Below are positions 35,001-46,300 of a stretch of DNA of 61,691 nt, piece by piece; positions within the stretch are counted from its first letter, which is position 1; the number at the start of each line of letters is the position of its first letter. This stretch comes from Candidatus Obscuribacterales bacterium (GTDB taxonomy: Bacteria > Cyanobacteriota > Vampirovibrionia > Obscuribacterales > Obscuribacteraceae). Made by a program: the position numbers and the translations under genes. The stretch lies in the NCBI GenBank assembly GCA_019746975.1, contig JAIERK010000149.1:1-61691 (forward strand), written 5' to 3'. The notes beneath the pieces were generated by a model that was not told where the DNA came from, did not search any database, and saw only the letters and a list, made by a program, of their open reading frames with translations.

Positions 35001-37168
35001 AGTTGAACCAATTCTGCAAAGAGAATGGTCTTCCCAAGATCACGATCACTTTTCAGGATGGTGCCGACGCAGGCGGCAGTTATCGACCAGGAAGCAACAT
35101 CTATAGACTCCAGCGGTTCCTATTCGAGCCAGGCAATCGGGCAAGAATGGTCGGAACCGGTCTGCACGAACTCGGTCACCATGAGCAGTCCACAACGGTC
35201 CTGAGAGACCTGATGGACGAGCTAAAAATCGGAAAAGCGATAACTGATACCGAAAAGGCGCAGCTCCAAAAGCTTCATCTGGAGCGCACGGGCTACAATT
35301 TGACAGAGAGCTTTTTGAATGCAGTCCTGGTGATCCGGAATGGTGAGAGGTTGAACCAGGGCGACCACGACCGAGCAATTGAACTCGCAAAAGCCTTCAA
35401 AAGCCTGCAGGAGAGTTCGGAAACATCTGCCAAAAATAAGGAACGGGCGGAAAAAATCACCGAAGCTCTCAAGACGCTAAAAGCAGGTGGCAGCCCATCG
35501 GACCTGTTCAAAGGCGGTTCTCACCAAGAGCTGCTTGATCTGTTGAGAACAAAGTCTCTGCCGGATTCTGTCAAAAAGGAATTGGCAGACATGACGCGAT
35601 ACATGCAAGACGGTGACTTTGCCAACGCCAAGGCAGCCAGAGAACGGCTGAGAATCGAACTCGTCACTGAGCTAACAGATGCAGGTCTATCAATTGCGTT
35701 GGAAAGTTTTGGATCATATCGCGCCCGATTCCATGAACAGGAGACTCACGCCATCAACGATCGCTGTGATTTTTTCAACGGAGAACAGGTCGAACGCAAG
35801 CAAAGAAAGACCATGACCCCGGAAGAAGAACTCGTTATGCTGGAGAAACAGCTGAAAGATCTCGAACAAGCGGCCAAAGAACAGAGAGCTGCGGAGAGAA
35901 AGTCAAACCCATCAGAAGAACAGCCGCAGGAGGCAGCAGACAGAGTAGCAAGACGGCTGAGACTTCCAGGCAGCGGACGGAACGCCATCGACTATTCCAA
36001 GGACAACCAGTCTACAGTGATGGACAAATCATTCGAGCTTTGCGCCAGATACAGGCAACTAGCCGAAGCCTCCAAGGGCACCTCCAGCAGTACCAACTTT
36101 CTCGCCAGATTCGAGAGCAACGCTCAAAGTATTTTTCTGAGCAAAGTCGGCGATACTGACACAGACAAGGTCGGTCAGCTAGACAAAGTCGTCCGCGAAT
36201 TCTCATCACAAGTCGAATCTCTCAAGAATAGCGAATTGATCAAAAGTGCGACAATAGTATCAAGCGACTCACTTGGTAGCAGTGCCGGCCGGGTCGTGTT
36301 CAAACAAGGCGGTAAGGTCGTAGAACCGCTCTATTGTGACGCGAAAAATGCCTACCTCGTATCCGAAATGGGAGAGGTCACAGCCGTTCCCCTCGCCGAA
36401 ATGAAAGTAGAATTCCACTTACCCGAAGAAGCTATCAAGACAGCTGGTGAGGGCACCACAGAAGGTTCTGCAAAAGCTCGCGAACTGGTAGCAACTCTCT
36501 ACCATCAAGTCAGCCAGGTAGAACAATTGAGGACTCGCGCGCAACGTGCAAAGGCAGCAGGAGTCAATCTGGAAAGGACGAATTTGAACCGGCAGGACGT
36601 AGAAGTATTCCTCCAGCAAGAGAAAGCAAATGTAGATCTAAGCTCTGAGTTTTTACAGTTTAAGTTAAACGGCAATAGTTTGAACAACAAAGACCGTTTC
36701 AATCCGACACCAGAGCCCTTTGACGCAAAGAAGTCCGCCGACTCGGCATGTGAACGAGTGATGATTGTTAACGAGAACGGCCACGTCAAAATAATCATTG
36801 GCACCGATCGCAGAATGACGGAGATGGACCTTGGTCGTTCGCGTCGAAGCGTAGAACAAGGCTTTGACAAAGTAACCGGCGAATACGAACGCAAAATGGA
36901 AGCTGCGAAAAAATCAGGCGACGAAAAAGAGTTCGAACGTCTCAAGATAGAACGCGATCAAATCGTAAAGGCGAAAGAAAAATATCAGACAGATCCAGAG
37001 TATCGCAGCCGATTCAATGGCAGGATGGCAGGGGCGGGCGGCAGATTCGTCGCAGGCGCCGGCGTTGCCACGACCGCACTCTTCGTCATCACCTTCGTCG
37101 TCGATAAGGCACTCAAAGAGGAACGCGCCGAAAAACCAAATCTCAACGTCCCGGTCAAAGCCAAATAG
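32078..37168 (+). CDS. Giant hypothetical protein (1696 aa) with an HExxH motif and two membrane segments
   Basis: I start at ATG 32078 (MGEQHFW), matching the start of the mini-copy; the frame is open back to 32006 but that part covers the palindrome. Most of the protein is Lys/Glu-rich helix. A transmembrane segment lies near residues 445-466 (AVAMLGVTIGLLVGGSMVL) and another near 1660-1680 (GAGVATTALFVITFVVDKAL). A disordered Pro/Thr/Lys region spans about 590-680. At 1030-1034 stands H-E-L-G-H-H-E-Q, a zincin-type HExxH motif in a context (MVGTGLHELGHHEQ) that looks like a genuine metallopeptidase helix. The third ligand is not identified. No family is recognised. It sits upstream of a still larger gene that shares the upstream palindrome. 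Confidence 0.7.
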   Translation: MGEQHFWDVGRTKNPEPQILFADLFEPAKPCVVPDNRNAKEFLESCQVSFFMDPPESTKDKTNKESSKEFPFKDETAKPETPNKQPKDSPAQASKELREESNWLKFQNALSNEIKLFDLKLNGIADKSPLEVALFAKELDQLFEDLSKSKEKDKSVVSDKLKNEVNELTRLKQSEQALQLSRALILISTGVDENIKQGEECLKTVVMQNPALQRDEKFHELILSKYCMMAEVRKSRGLAPWAPKVDVRSDAAKTESNQPSALELFNAANKRLPEQGLKACIEDYNKAKAAAENETKQSDKMRKSAFERGLAKNAEIANAQAQNKGVDQLLDQRLIQIKEEQELAKAAQEKSLLLRNIQANTSLTKIAFGDDSGLKELKSQMMFYPELALDKVFQSYLGNAFDSYNKKAEGDDKPIGETYCEPKSFANSQQKNDETVEVFAAEEMTAVAMLGVTIGLLVGGSMVLRLRDRRALLQENGVKPLKDPPPVESLRPGETGLKVTGATSDGQKLVLQDSRSKDDWRKSKDPGKPVGQDFDLKKQKYDGHRRIIVDGKDFFVGTDNKVYAHRNGRLFETKEFQIVDNPQKRTGEAVPSDKVPTAEAQQPRATTPAAEVKPKPAVSKLPEVPGVSKGSDKAPASETARRSTPADTTKDKGVQDLKSAELPSTSEELFALATKADNNDLAVNCVKRLADLKPDGYADTIRKLAKGDSRAAASALMHLQAIEFDEAWDLMADRWKNGEMQKLFKEGKVGNHEMLFLYGDKAEELWKDLENNPTAKGKFANTALRVQKIPGVPPRFFYDDIPKETKAKLFEYLVENKPNGWEAVISGLTTLDEDQPLAKKAREIASTLWVSQEQTPGKQAVHPFFLKEKIRDFCKAAANADQLPRMSTKLKQLRVETEAQKMDDQAVLAKKLPEPLAEQVEIAWDKPEKVRELLKDHPQELKEYEGFVKNIELAKRIDQVEIDVEIARMEFLETQLNQFCKENGLPKITITFQDGADAGGSYRPGSNIYRLQRFLFEPGNRARMVGTGLHELGHHEQSTTVLRDLMDELKIGKAITDTEKAQLQKLHLERTGYNLTESFLNAVLVIRNGERLNQGDHDRAIELAKAFKSLQESSETSAKNKERAEKITEALKTLKAGGSPSDLFKGGSHQELLDLLRTKSLPDSVKKELADMTRYMQDGDFANAKAARERLRIELVTELTDAGLSIALESFGSYRARFHEQETHAINDRCDFFNGEQVERKQRKTMTPEEELVMLEKQLKDLEQAAKEQRAAERKSNPSEEQPQEAADRVARRLRLPGSGRNAIDYSKDNQSTVMDKSFELCARYRQLAEASKGTSSSTNFLARFESNAQSIFLSKVGDTDTDKVGQLDKVVREFSSQVESLKNSELIKSATIVSSDSLGSSAGRVVFKQGGKVVEPLYCDAKNAYLVSEMGEVTAVPLAEMKVEFHLPEEAIKTAGEGTTEGSAKARELVATLYHQVSQVEQLRTRAQRAKAAGVNLERTNLNRQDVEVFLQQEKANVDLSSEFLQFKLNGNSLNNKDRFNPTPEPFDAKKSADSACERVMIVNENGHVKIIIGTDRRMTEMDLGRSRRSVEQGFDKVTGEYERKMEAAKKSGDEKEFERLKIERDQIVKAKEKYQTDPEYRSRFNGRMAGAGGRFVAGAGVATTALFVITFVVDKALKEERAEKPNLNVPVKAK

Positions 37169-37230
37169 GCAAGATTAATTCCAACAATAGCTTCGTTCGG
37201 TGACCAGGTTCACGGACAAGATTGCGGTTG

Positions 37231-37242
37231 GACAAATTTGTC
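37231..37242. promoter_or_regulatory. Operator-like palindrome, copy 3 (GACAAATTTGTC)
   Basis: The same perfect palindrome as copy 2, preceded by TTG and followed by ACAGG and then TTAAAGT, 73 bases before the ATG of the 3185-codon gene. Confidence 0.5.
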
Positions 37243-37315
37243 ACAGGAGCTGCTTAAAGTACTCCTTGCTGGGGAGTCGCGTGAGTTTCATTAAAAAACG
37301 GCGGAGGATACTCTA

Positions 37316-40300
37316 ATGACATTCGACCAAAATCTTTCGCCTGCCCGAAACTTTACAGATAAGCCCCAGCCTGATGATTGGGAAGCAATTTTCCGACGCG
37401 TCAGCTCTGGCAACACGAGCTACTGGCAATCGAAGATAGCACTTGTGAACGCAGACGGAGACAAAGGTCCTCTGCCCGCGGACAACACGAAAGTCTCGAC
37501 AGAACTCCCACCCGAAGCCAAGCTCGAGAAAGTTGAGAGTTCTGAAGATAAGACACAAAGCAACCTCAGGGCGTTGCAAGAGCTTCTACTGAGCGCCGAC
37601 ACAGCAATCAATATGGACGACTTCGGCCAAAGAATGCAAACGCTCCTGGTTGCGAGAATCCAGGAAAAGGCGAGGAAGGGAGAGTTGCCACCCGAGGTGC
37701 AGGCTGAGCTCAAGACACTTACCAAAGAAAAGTACGAGGAAAGACTGCAAGAACTCGGCGCCGAGGAATTCAAAAACATTCTCAGAAAGGAGCTCAAGAC
37801 TTATGCAGACTCTGGGAAGCTGGACAAGGAGCAGACAAAGATCCTCGAGGACAAAATTAGAGATGGTGAAGTGCCAGCTGAGCTGGTTCTCAATTTGCTC
37901 GACAAAGAGCTCGAGTCAAAAACATTCGGTGACATTACAAGGACACTTTACGTCACACTAGTTGAAGACCTCGAAAAAGAGGTGCCTTTCAACTTCATTC
38001 GCCTGGTCGATTCCAAACTGGAAATTCCAACGGACTTTCCAATTCAAGCACCGATGAGAGCTGACGGGCGTCCTGCCGCTACGAACCAAGAGATTGCCAA
38101 CGAGTTAATCGCACTGCTCAAGAAGGACAAGATTCCGCAAAAAATCGTCGACGGCGATCCACAAAAGGACATTCCAACAGAGGCAGATTTAGAAAACCTC
38201 AAGAGATTCGGAGATTGGAATATCGTCGCGGCAAGGCGAATATACGACAACATCAACACATTCCAAGCCGGCAGGTTGCAGGAAAAAGTATTCGAATTCA
38301 AAAGACCGAAGTGGGCATTCAAAACAGGTGAAGATCTGGAAGGGTGGGCTGGGCGAGCACAACCGCTTGTTGAAATAGCGAACAGAGTGACATCGGTTGC
38401 CCAAGGATTAAAGCTCGGAGAGAAGCAAGCAAAATCAAATTCGACCCTTGGCTCCATAGATAAAGAAGCGCTTACCACGGGCTTTCCAGGTAAGATCTCA
38501 TTTGACGACAACGACAACATTTCATTTGTCGAAATTGAACTGCCCGATACGCTCACCAGAAGTTTTGAAAACGAAGAAAAAATCAAGGCAGTAATAAAAT
38601 GGCTCGAAGCAAATGAAGCGCGTGCCAATCAAGTTTGTGCAGAGCTAGCTGCCGCAGCGATCGACAGCGGAAGGATCCTGATTTGGGAGGATATCCCCTC
38701 GAAAGGTAAGATCGAAAAAGACGGACGGCTCGAAGAGTTCAATCTGCAAAAACTGAGAATCACAACAGAAAAGATTACCGATGAAAGCGGCAAGAAAAAA
38801 ATCCGAATATACAATCACGTCGATTATGAATACGGCGGTCTTCTTAGTTGCTGGGATTTGATAACGACACGAGTCGGAACGCGTGAATGTTACTCGCTCG
38901 TTGACAGAGCAGAGTTCGATGCGGCACTAAAGGACGCCAATCTTCCAAAACCCAAACTCGACAGTCTGTACAGCAAACTGGAAGCCAAACAAAAAGAGAT
39001 AGGCGAGAAATCGGCCCAATCGGAAAAGGTAAGCGAAAACAAGAAAGACCTCGATGCCATAACGAAGATATTGGAGTCTGAATTTCCACCTGAGGTCGCT
39101 GCAAAATACAGAGAAAAGATCTTTAAAAACTATCGTGACTATGATGAAAACGATCTTGTCTGCATCGAAAACGATGGTAAAGTCCAGCTTATGCGTGCGA
39201 AAGAGATCGAAGGCTGGACAAGACGGAAAGCCGCCTGGCACGTACTATGCAAAGGTCTTGAGATCGGTCTGGATGTGGGAATGTGCGTCTCCGGAATCGG
39301 CTCTGCTGGAATCGCGATAAAGGGAGCCGTCGTAGCTGGTCGGGCTGCTGGAAAGGCTGCGTTGAAAAACGTCGGCACCACCGTGGTCCGCGAAGCGATC
39401 AAGGACGCCGCGAAAAAGGCGGTGAGAAATCATGCATTCCATGCCGGAAAGAGCCTGACGATAGGCATCTCGGGCGGGCTTCTCAACAACTCCTTTGCTC
39501 GCACCGATGACGTCGGCAGATGGGCACTGATGGCCCGGGACACGGCATTTTTCGCAGACGGCGTCTTGTCACTGGGAAAAACCACCGCAGGCGCCGTCGG
39601 CAAATTCGGGCGCAAACCGCCGTTGACATTCCAAGCAAGAGCCGATGCCAGAATTGAAAAACTAGTTAGTTCTCTAAAAACAGCGGCAAGACCCAAAGAA
39701 GTGGCGGCTGCTAAGGGAGTGAAAGACGCGGCCACGTCGACGGGAAAACCGCTCGACGCAGCAAAGGCAGCATCCGTCACAAAAAGAGAAACATTCGGAG
39801 AGAAGGTCAAATTCGCCGTAGCTCGGACACTGCGCAACAACGATCGGTCCCTTATGGTTGGGACCTTCTTCATCGGATATCAGTTAGCCAAAGGGCTCAT
39901 GGCTCGATTCGACAGCAAGAATAAGCACGAGCCTGGACTCGCTGTAGCAGAACAGCTCCTGGGCGAGCTGCAAATGAGCAAGGCGAATACTCGCAGCCTG
40001 GTGCGCACCGCGGCCGATGCCATTTCAGGAAAGGATGTCGAGTTTCAACAGGGATCCTTCAAAGAGATTGCCGAAGGTGTCGAGAAAGCACAAAAGTTGG
40101 GACCGGAAGCAAAAAAGGAAAAGACCGACGAACTAATTAGAAAGTTCGACACATGCTCCGACAAAAAAGAAATGGCGCTTATCGCGATCGGGCTACTTGC
40201 GCTCAACCAGAAAGAGGATGGGACGTTCGATAATGTCATTGGTAAACGAACGCAGACCCCAGTCTTGGATAAAGAAGTATCACTGGATGTAGCAAGAAAG

Positions 40301-43300
40301 AGACGTGACGGCGGCAACCTGAACGTCTACTCGGCGGAGCTACTCGATACCGTGAAGAAAGAATTCACCACATGCGATGCCGATCAAAAGTTGGCAATGG
40401 CACGGGTGCTCATGGCCTTCAATGAATTCGACAAAGCCGAATATATCATTCTCTGTCGAGACTTAATCAAAAATCCTGCCGCCAGCAGCGATACCAGGAT
40501 GGAAGCAATTCTCACAATCACCGATTTTGCTGCAACAGCAAAAGAAGAAAAGTCCGGTTCGAAAGTTCCATCAGAACTATTCTTGAACTATGGCTGCACG
40601 CCCAAGGAACTGGAACAGACGCTTGTAGACGCAGCGAAAACTCTCACGAACAAGGAAGAACAAGCATTCGTCGTTGGTCTCTTAGACGCGCTTAAAGGCA
40701 AGACTCCGGAGGAAGTCAGTGCAAGAATTTCGTTAATCGGTTTTACTTGGATGGTACAAAAACTAGACAGAGAATTCAAAGAGCTCAAAGCCACACCAGA
40801 TGAAACTGATACGACGAAGCAGGAGTTGGCGCAACAGCGCCTGAGCGCAAAGCGCGACGAACTCGAGGCGGTACTTCAGCTTATTGCCGTCGTCGATGAT
40901 CCAAAGCTATTGATTGAATTCAAACAACGACGAGAACAATCAGACAAGCTTCGAGAAGCTGAGAGTATGGAGTTATGCGAATCTACATACGAGCTAGGCT
41001 TGGTTCACCAGGAAATCGCCGACGCCTCCGATGAGGACCGAGCTGCGCTCGAAGAAAAGGTGAACGCAGCAGAAGCTCGATTCCAAGCCGCCGAACGCAA
41101 GGTGCTAGACCGACAACGAGAAGAGAACAGCAACGTTGATAAGGGCTTGCTCACACTGGTTCCGACCTCACTTTCAGCTATCATCACAGATAGATTGATT
41201 TCGGAACTTCGCGCAACTGGCAGTGAAACACAAGAACAACAATTGCGTACGCTACAGTGCGTAGATGCCTTGATGATGCTGAGTGGTGGCAAGGAATCCC
41301 TTCAGCCAAACGAACTCGAACGAAAGTTACTGTCTCACGTAAAAATGGAAAATGGTGTCATTGCCGTCGAAGCAATCAAGCGATTGCAGTCCTCCGGCAA
41401 CAAAGCATTTCTTGCAGAGAACAAAGATACTGTCCTCAAAGAAGTATTGTTGATACTCAACAGTGACAGCAACCGTGCGCTTTTCGACAACTCTAATAGT
41501 GCCGACGGAAAGGCTCACATGCTCGACTATCTGCCGGAACTCCTGGACAAAATGCCGATGTCCGAATCAGAGAAAGAAAAATTCATCGAGCCACTGGTGA
41601 ACGTATTGGATCGCAGTAGCGTCGCAACCCACGCCTCCCAGCATCCGCAAGTCAGGGTGAAAGCGATCGTTGCATTGGGCAAATTAGCAAGCCTGATCAA
41701 CAACAGCGATCTCGTTTCGGCCAAAAGAAAGCAACGAGTATCAGAGATCCTCCTTGATACGATGCAGCTACCATCTACATCTGCAACTCCCGCAGATCGG
41801 CGACGAGGTGATTCAAGCGTCGAAGTGAGGAGAGCAGCTTATGATGTGGCGCGACTGATCTGCAGCCCAAAAGAGTTATCTATGCGAGTCGTCGAATGTA
41901 CAAACACTGAAAGAGATCCAGAACTGGCTACAAGATACGCTAGTGTCGAACTTCAATCATTGAGGCCTGACAGACCTGATTGCGCACGCCGCCTTTATGC
42001 CACCGAGGTACTTTACTGGGATCAGCTTCTCGAATCCAATAAAGATCGGATCGACAAATTCGGCGATCGATTGAAGAGCAAATACGACATGCTCTACTCG
42101 GATACGCGCAAGGACAAGCTTTCACAGGCCAGAAGCAAGATGAAGGATGAGGACTGGAACTCCAATTTGGCAGGAGGCTTATCGCTCGCCGGCATGTGCA
42201 TGGGCGGAATTATCCCAATGTTCGCCGGCAGCGGTTCGGTGGCCGATCAACACTACAAGAATATCAACGCCAATACAAAAAAATACAACGCCGTGCGCGA
42301 TGAAGAAAATACGCAGTGGAAGAAATTGACTGAGACTGCACGCAAGACAGGCAAAGAGGGAGATGAAGCAAAAGAAGAACTAGTGTGGATGGCTACATCA
42401 GGCAACGTCAAGCAAAAAGCTGCTGCCGAAGAAATTCGCAAAATGGTAGTCGAGGAGAACATGCCCGGCAAAATGCTTTTCCTGTCATATCTGATGGAGG
42501 CATTTCGGAACAACAATACAACCGAAAAAGTAGATGCGCGAAAAGAAGTAATCAAGATCCTTTCACATCTCGCCAATGCCGATCCTGCACTGAGAGTAAT
42601 GATCGGCAGAATGGCGCATGAGGCACTTGGACTGGAGTTGAAGCGTTTTCAGGTCGAAGTTGGCGAGAAATTTGACGAGAACGCGCCAGTGCCGGATGGA
42701 GTAAGTCTGCAGAAATCGCTTATCGACATAATGGTCAAGTGTGATTATCCTCTCGCCATGCCAATCTTACAGTCTCTTTCGACAAGCAAATACGATTATG
42801 AAGGCAAACCAATAACAGTGCATCCAGCACTAAAAGGTGCAGCTCTAACGTTTCTCCAGGACTTGCAATCCACAGCGCCGCGTACGCCGTTCGATCGAAA
42901 GGACGCGGAAGATAGGCTGAGGACAGCGGTCTCTCAGCGCAAGAACTTTACCCAGCAAGACGAAAAGAAAAACAAGGTCTTGTATGAGATAAAGAAAAGT
43001 CCTGGCATGGGCAAGGTTGAGAAACAAAAGCTCCTTGCCGGCGCATCCGTAGATCCAGCCAACGCAATCGACAGTCTTTCGACGAAGAACCTAATCAATG
43101 ACGTCTTCATGGCAAATCCTATTACAGATCAAAATGACGGCCGCATTTTCCTGCTCCAGGAGTTGCTTGATGACAGTGATCTTGACGTAGCCCTGGTCGC
43201 AGCATGGCACCTTGTCAGAGCGATAGATCCAGAACGGGCACTGAATGAACCAACCCGAGCAGCCTTTCGGAATCAGCCTTTTGTAGCAAAGGCGATCGAC

Positions 43301-46300
43301 AAGTTGAAAGACATATCGAAGATTGATGTCAACAAACCTGTAGATGGATTGGATGCTCAGACTGCAAAGCGGGTTCACGAGACTCGCACAGCAATTCGCA
43401 ACGACGCAGTCCGCATCTTGAAAATTGTCCAGACCTGGGATAAAGGCGCTCTTGAGAAAAGCCTGAACAATGATCTCGACGCACAACGCGTGAAGGAATC
43501 CTTCCGCGTTCTAAATGAACCAAACAGCTCGGAAGCAGAAAGGCGAGAGTCCTTAGAAGCCATTCTCAGGCTTGCAGCAGGAGAGTATCGACAGAACAAT
43601 ACGAAGTTTCAATCTCTCGTCCAAAATGAATTGATGATTAAAGCAATCTCAAGCGACGCTAATTTCGGAGCCATTGCCTTTGATGCAGTTTCTTCTGTTC
43701 AGCGCGATAACAAGCCCATCTCCAGCAAAATAGACTACACTGGGAAAACGGTTTTGACGTTCAACGGTGGATCAAAAACTACAATCACCACGGGATTGAA
43801 CCAAAAACGGATCGATTACCCGGATTCGTCCTGGATGATTTTCACCTACGACGCTAAAGGCAAAGTCTCGGGCTATGAATCGAGTGAAACGAAAGGCGTG
43901 ATCGAAACCAACTTTCTACCGGGTGCAGTAAATCTTACGAATGACGGAGTTGTTGTCATCGACCAGACCAACGGTGTTCGAACAGTCAGACTCGAAGGCG
44001 GAGACAAATACTCGTTCTTCAATCAGAACTTCGACTCCGACAAAGCAACAAAAGTCTTCGAGAATGAGCTCGCGAAGGCAACGTCCGATGCCGAGAAGAT
44101 TAGCGTCATCAAGAAAACGATCGATGGTTTCGGACCGGACGCAGCTCCCATCTCGAGCGTCCAAGATAAGAGAATCACAGCTCTGTACCAACTCATTGCG
44201 CCAGCTCCGACAACCAAGGCAGTACCGGACGCAGTTGCGTTTGCAGCCGCACGTGCCATCCTTGATCCGCGCAACAGAGGCATTGATTCGAAATCAGACG
44301 TCTACCGCGATGCAAGAAAGGTATTCCTCGAAAACGAGCTGAAATCAACATTCATAAGAAAGGCACCAACAGAAAAGTTGCTTCAAGATATGCAGGACAC
44401 GATGCGATTTTTCGGACCGATAACATCGGACACAGATGCGAGGCGTCAAATGTTCACCGCCGCATTGAAGAGCGAAAACAAGCAGGTACGACTGCTGGCA
44501 GCAAAGACAGTGGCTGAACAATCGAACACTACTTTCACGCAAGAAGATCGACTCTCAGCCATCAAAGTAATGCTTGAGACGACCTACAGAGCAGATGAAA
44601 ACGCGACAGACTATGTGGATGCGTTCGCCATAATCGAATCAGCAGGGAAGTCACTCCCGGACAACGAGTACAAGTTAGGCGAGAGCCAAACACTCAAAAT
44701 CAAGGGTGGCAAGCTGATCGAATTCAATACCAGCTACAAAGACGGCTCCGCCAGTTGCAAATGGAACACGGAAGGTTCCTACGAGTTGAGCTTCGTAATC
44801 GGCAAGATCGAACTCAAGAGCTACCGAATGCCGAGCCTTGACGCCAACCACAAGCATCGAGTTTTGAGCTGCCTTAATACCACAGGAAGTGCCATGGCTT
44901 TGCGCATGGCGGAAAACTCGACTGATTCCAGACTGGCGCTCACAGCCCAAACAGCAAAGCTGAGCGGTCCCAAGGAATATCGATGGCCGGCACTCGATCG
45001 CATTACATACTTAGCAGCCACTTCAAAAGACCAGGAGCTGCGCGGTACTAGCGCCGTCGTACTGGGATGCGAACTCAACAGCTGCAACCCCTACGATCTG
45101 TATCGTATTTCCAGGCTATGGGAAAAGCACTACCAGAAAGGCGGCGGGGTCGGAATCGCACCATATCCGATACCATTTGCCAGACTCAAAGAGTTTACTT
45201 TTCCGGAAGATGCTACGCAGCGGCAGAAAGAAGAGATGATCTATCATGGCATAGGATGGCTCAATGAAGTCTGCTCTAATAAACTGACCGGCAAACTGGA
45301 TACGGATGCTCAAGAGATCGAAAAGCGCTCGAAAGACGGAGAAGGGACTTACAACTATCATGAAGTTTGCGCCGCAATTTTTGCCTCACTAAAGTTCAGT
45401 CCTATTAAAGATGCTGGCGATCCAAGACGAGAGGTGCTTCGCCGACTAGCGAGCGAAAGCGCAAGCGACCGAGTCAAAGTTGCAGCCTCGTATATGCTCA
45501 CATACAGCAGCATACCTGAAGATGTTCAGGCAGCGACGGATTGCCTCGCAAAAATGGCGATGCATGGCAATTCCTGGGCTCTGAGAGAAGAATCAAAGGC
45601 TCTTTTGAGAGACATGGTCTTCGTAGGCACGGACACAACAAACACAGCGGCGCTCAAGAGCTGGCAAGAAGCCTGGAGAGCTTGTCCGCAACTAATGGAA
45701 AATCCTCCTGTCGCCTCCAGCCGTGACAAGGTAACGAGATACCTCGCCAATGCGAACAAAGATGAAAGGTCCAACCTGCTGGGCGAGAAATTGAGTACTC
45801 GTAAGGTGGTATTGATGGAGCTCAACGGTTGGACCGAGAGCGAGCTGGAAACTGCGATTACGGCGCCCAATGCAGAAAAACTGGTGCCATACGTTGACAC
45901 ATTGACGACGACAATTAATGGACCGAATCCTCGGCCTATGCAGCTGCGCTCGGATGCATTTGTCCCTGGTGAGAAAAAGGTGTTTCAAGACCTGGGTCTA
46001 ATGGAGGCGAAGAAGCAACCGCCCGCATCACCGCTGAGGTTTCTAATCGTCGACGATCAGAAATCGTTTTCACAAAACAAGAAAAAAGAATTTGTGGAGC
46101 AAACCCTACAGAGCGAAAAAATACCGCCTAGAACACCGTTGAAAATCGTGGCGAACTCTGCCACGTCAGAAAAGAAAATGACCGTCCTTGATGAATCACT
46201 TGTCGATGCCAGAGAAGCGAAAAAGCCGACTTGGACAGGCGACAGAATATTGAATGAAGATAAAGAAACGCCTTGCTTCGCTAAGTCTGTGTCGGACGAG

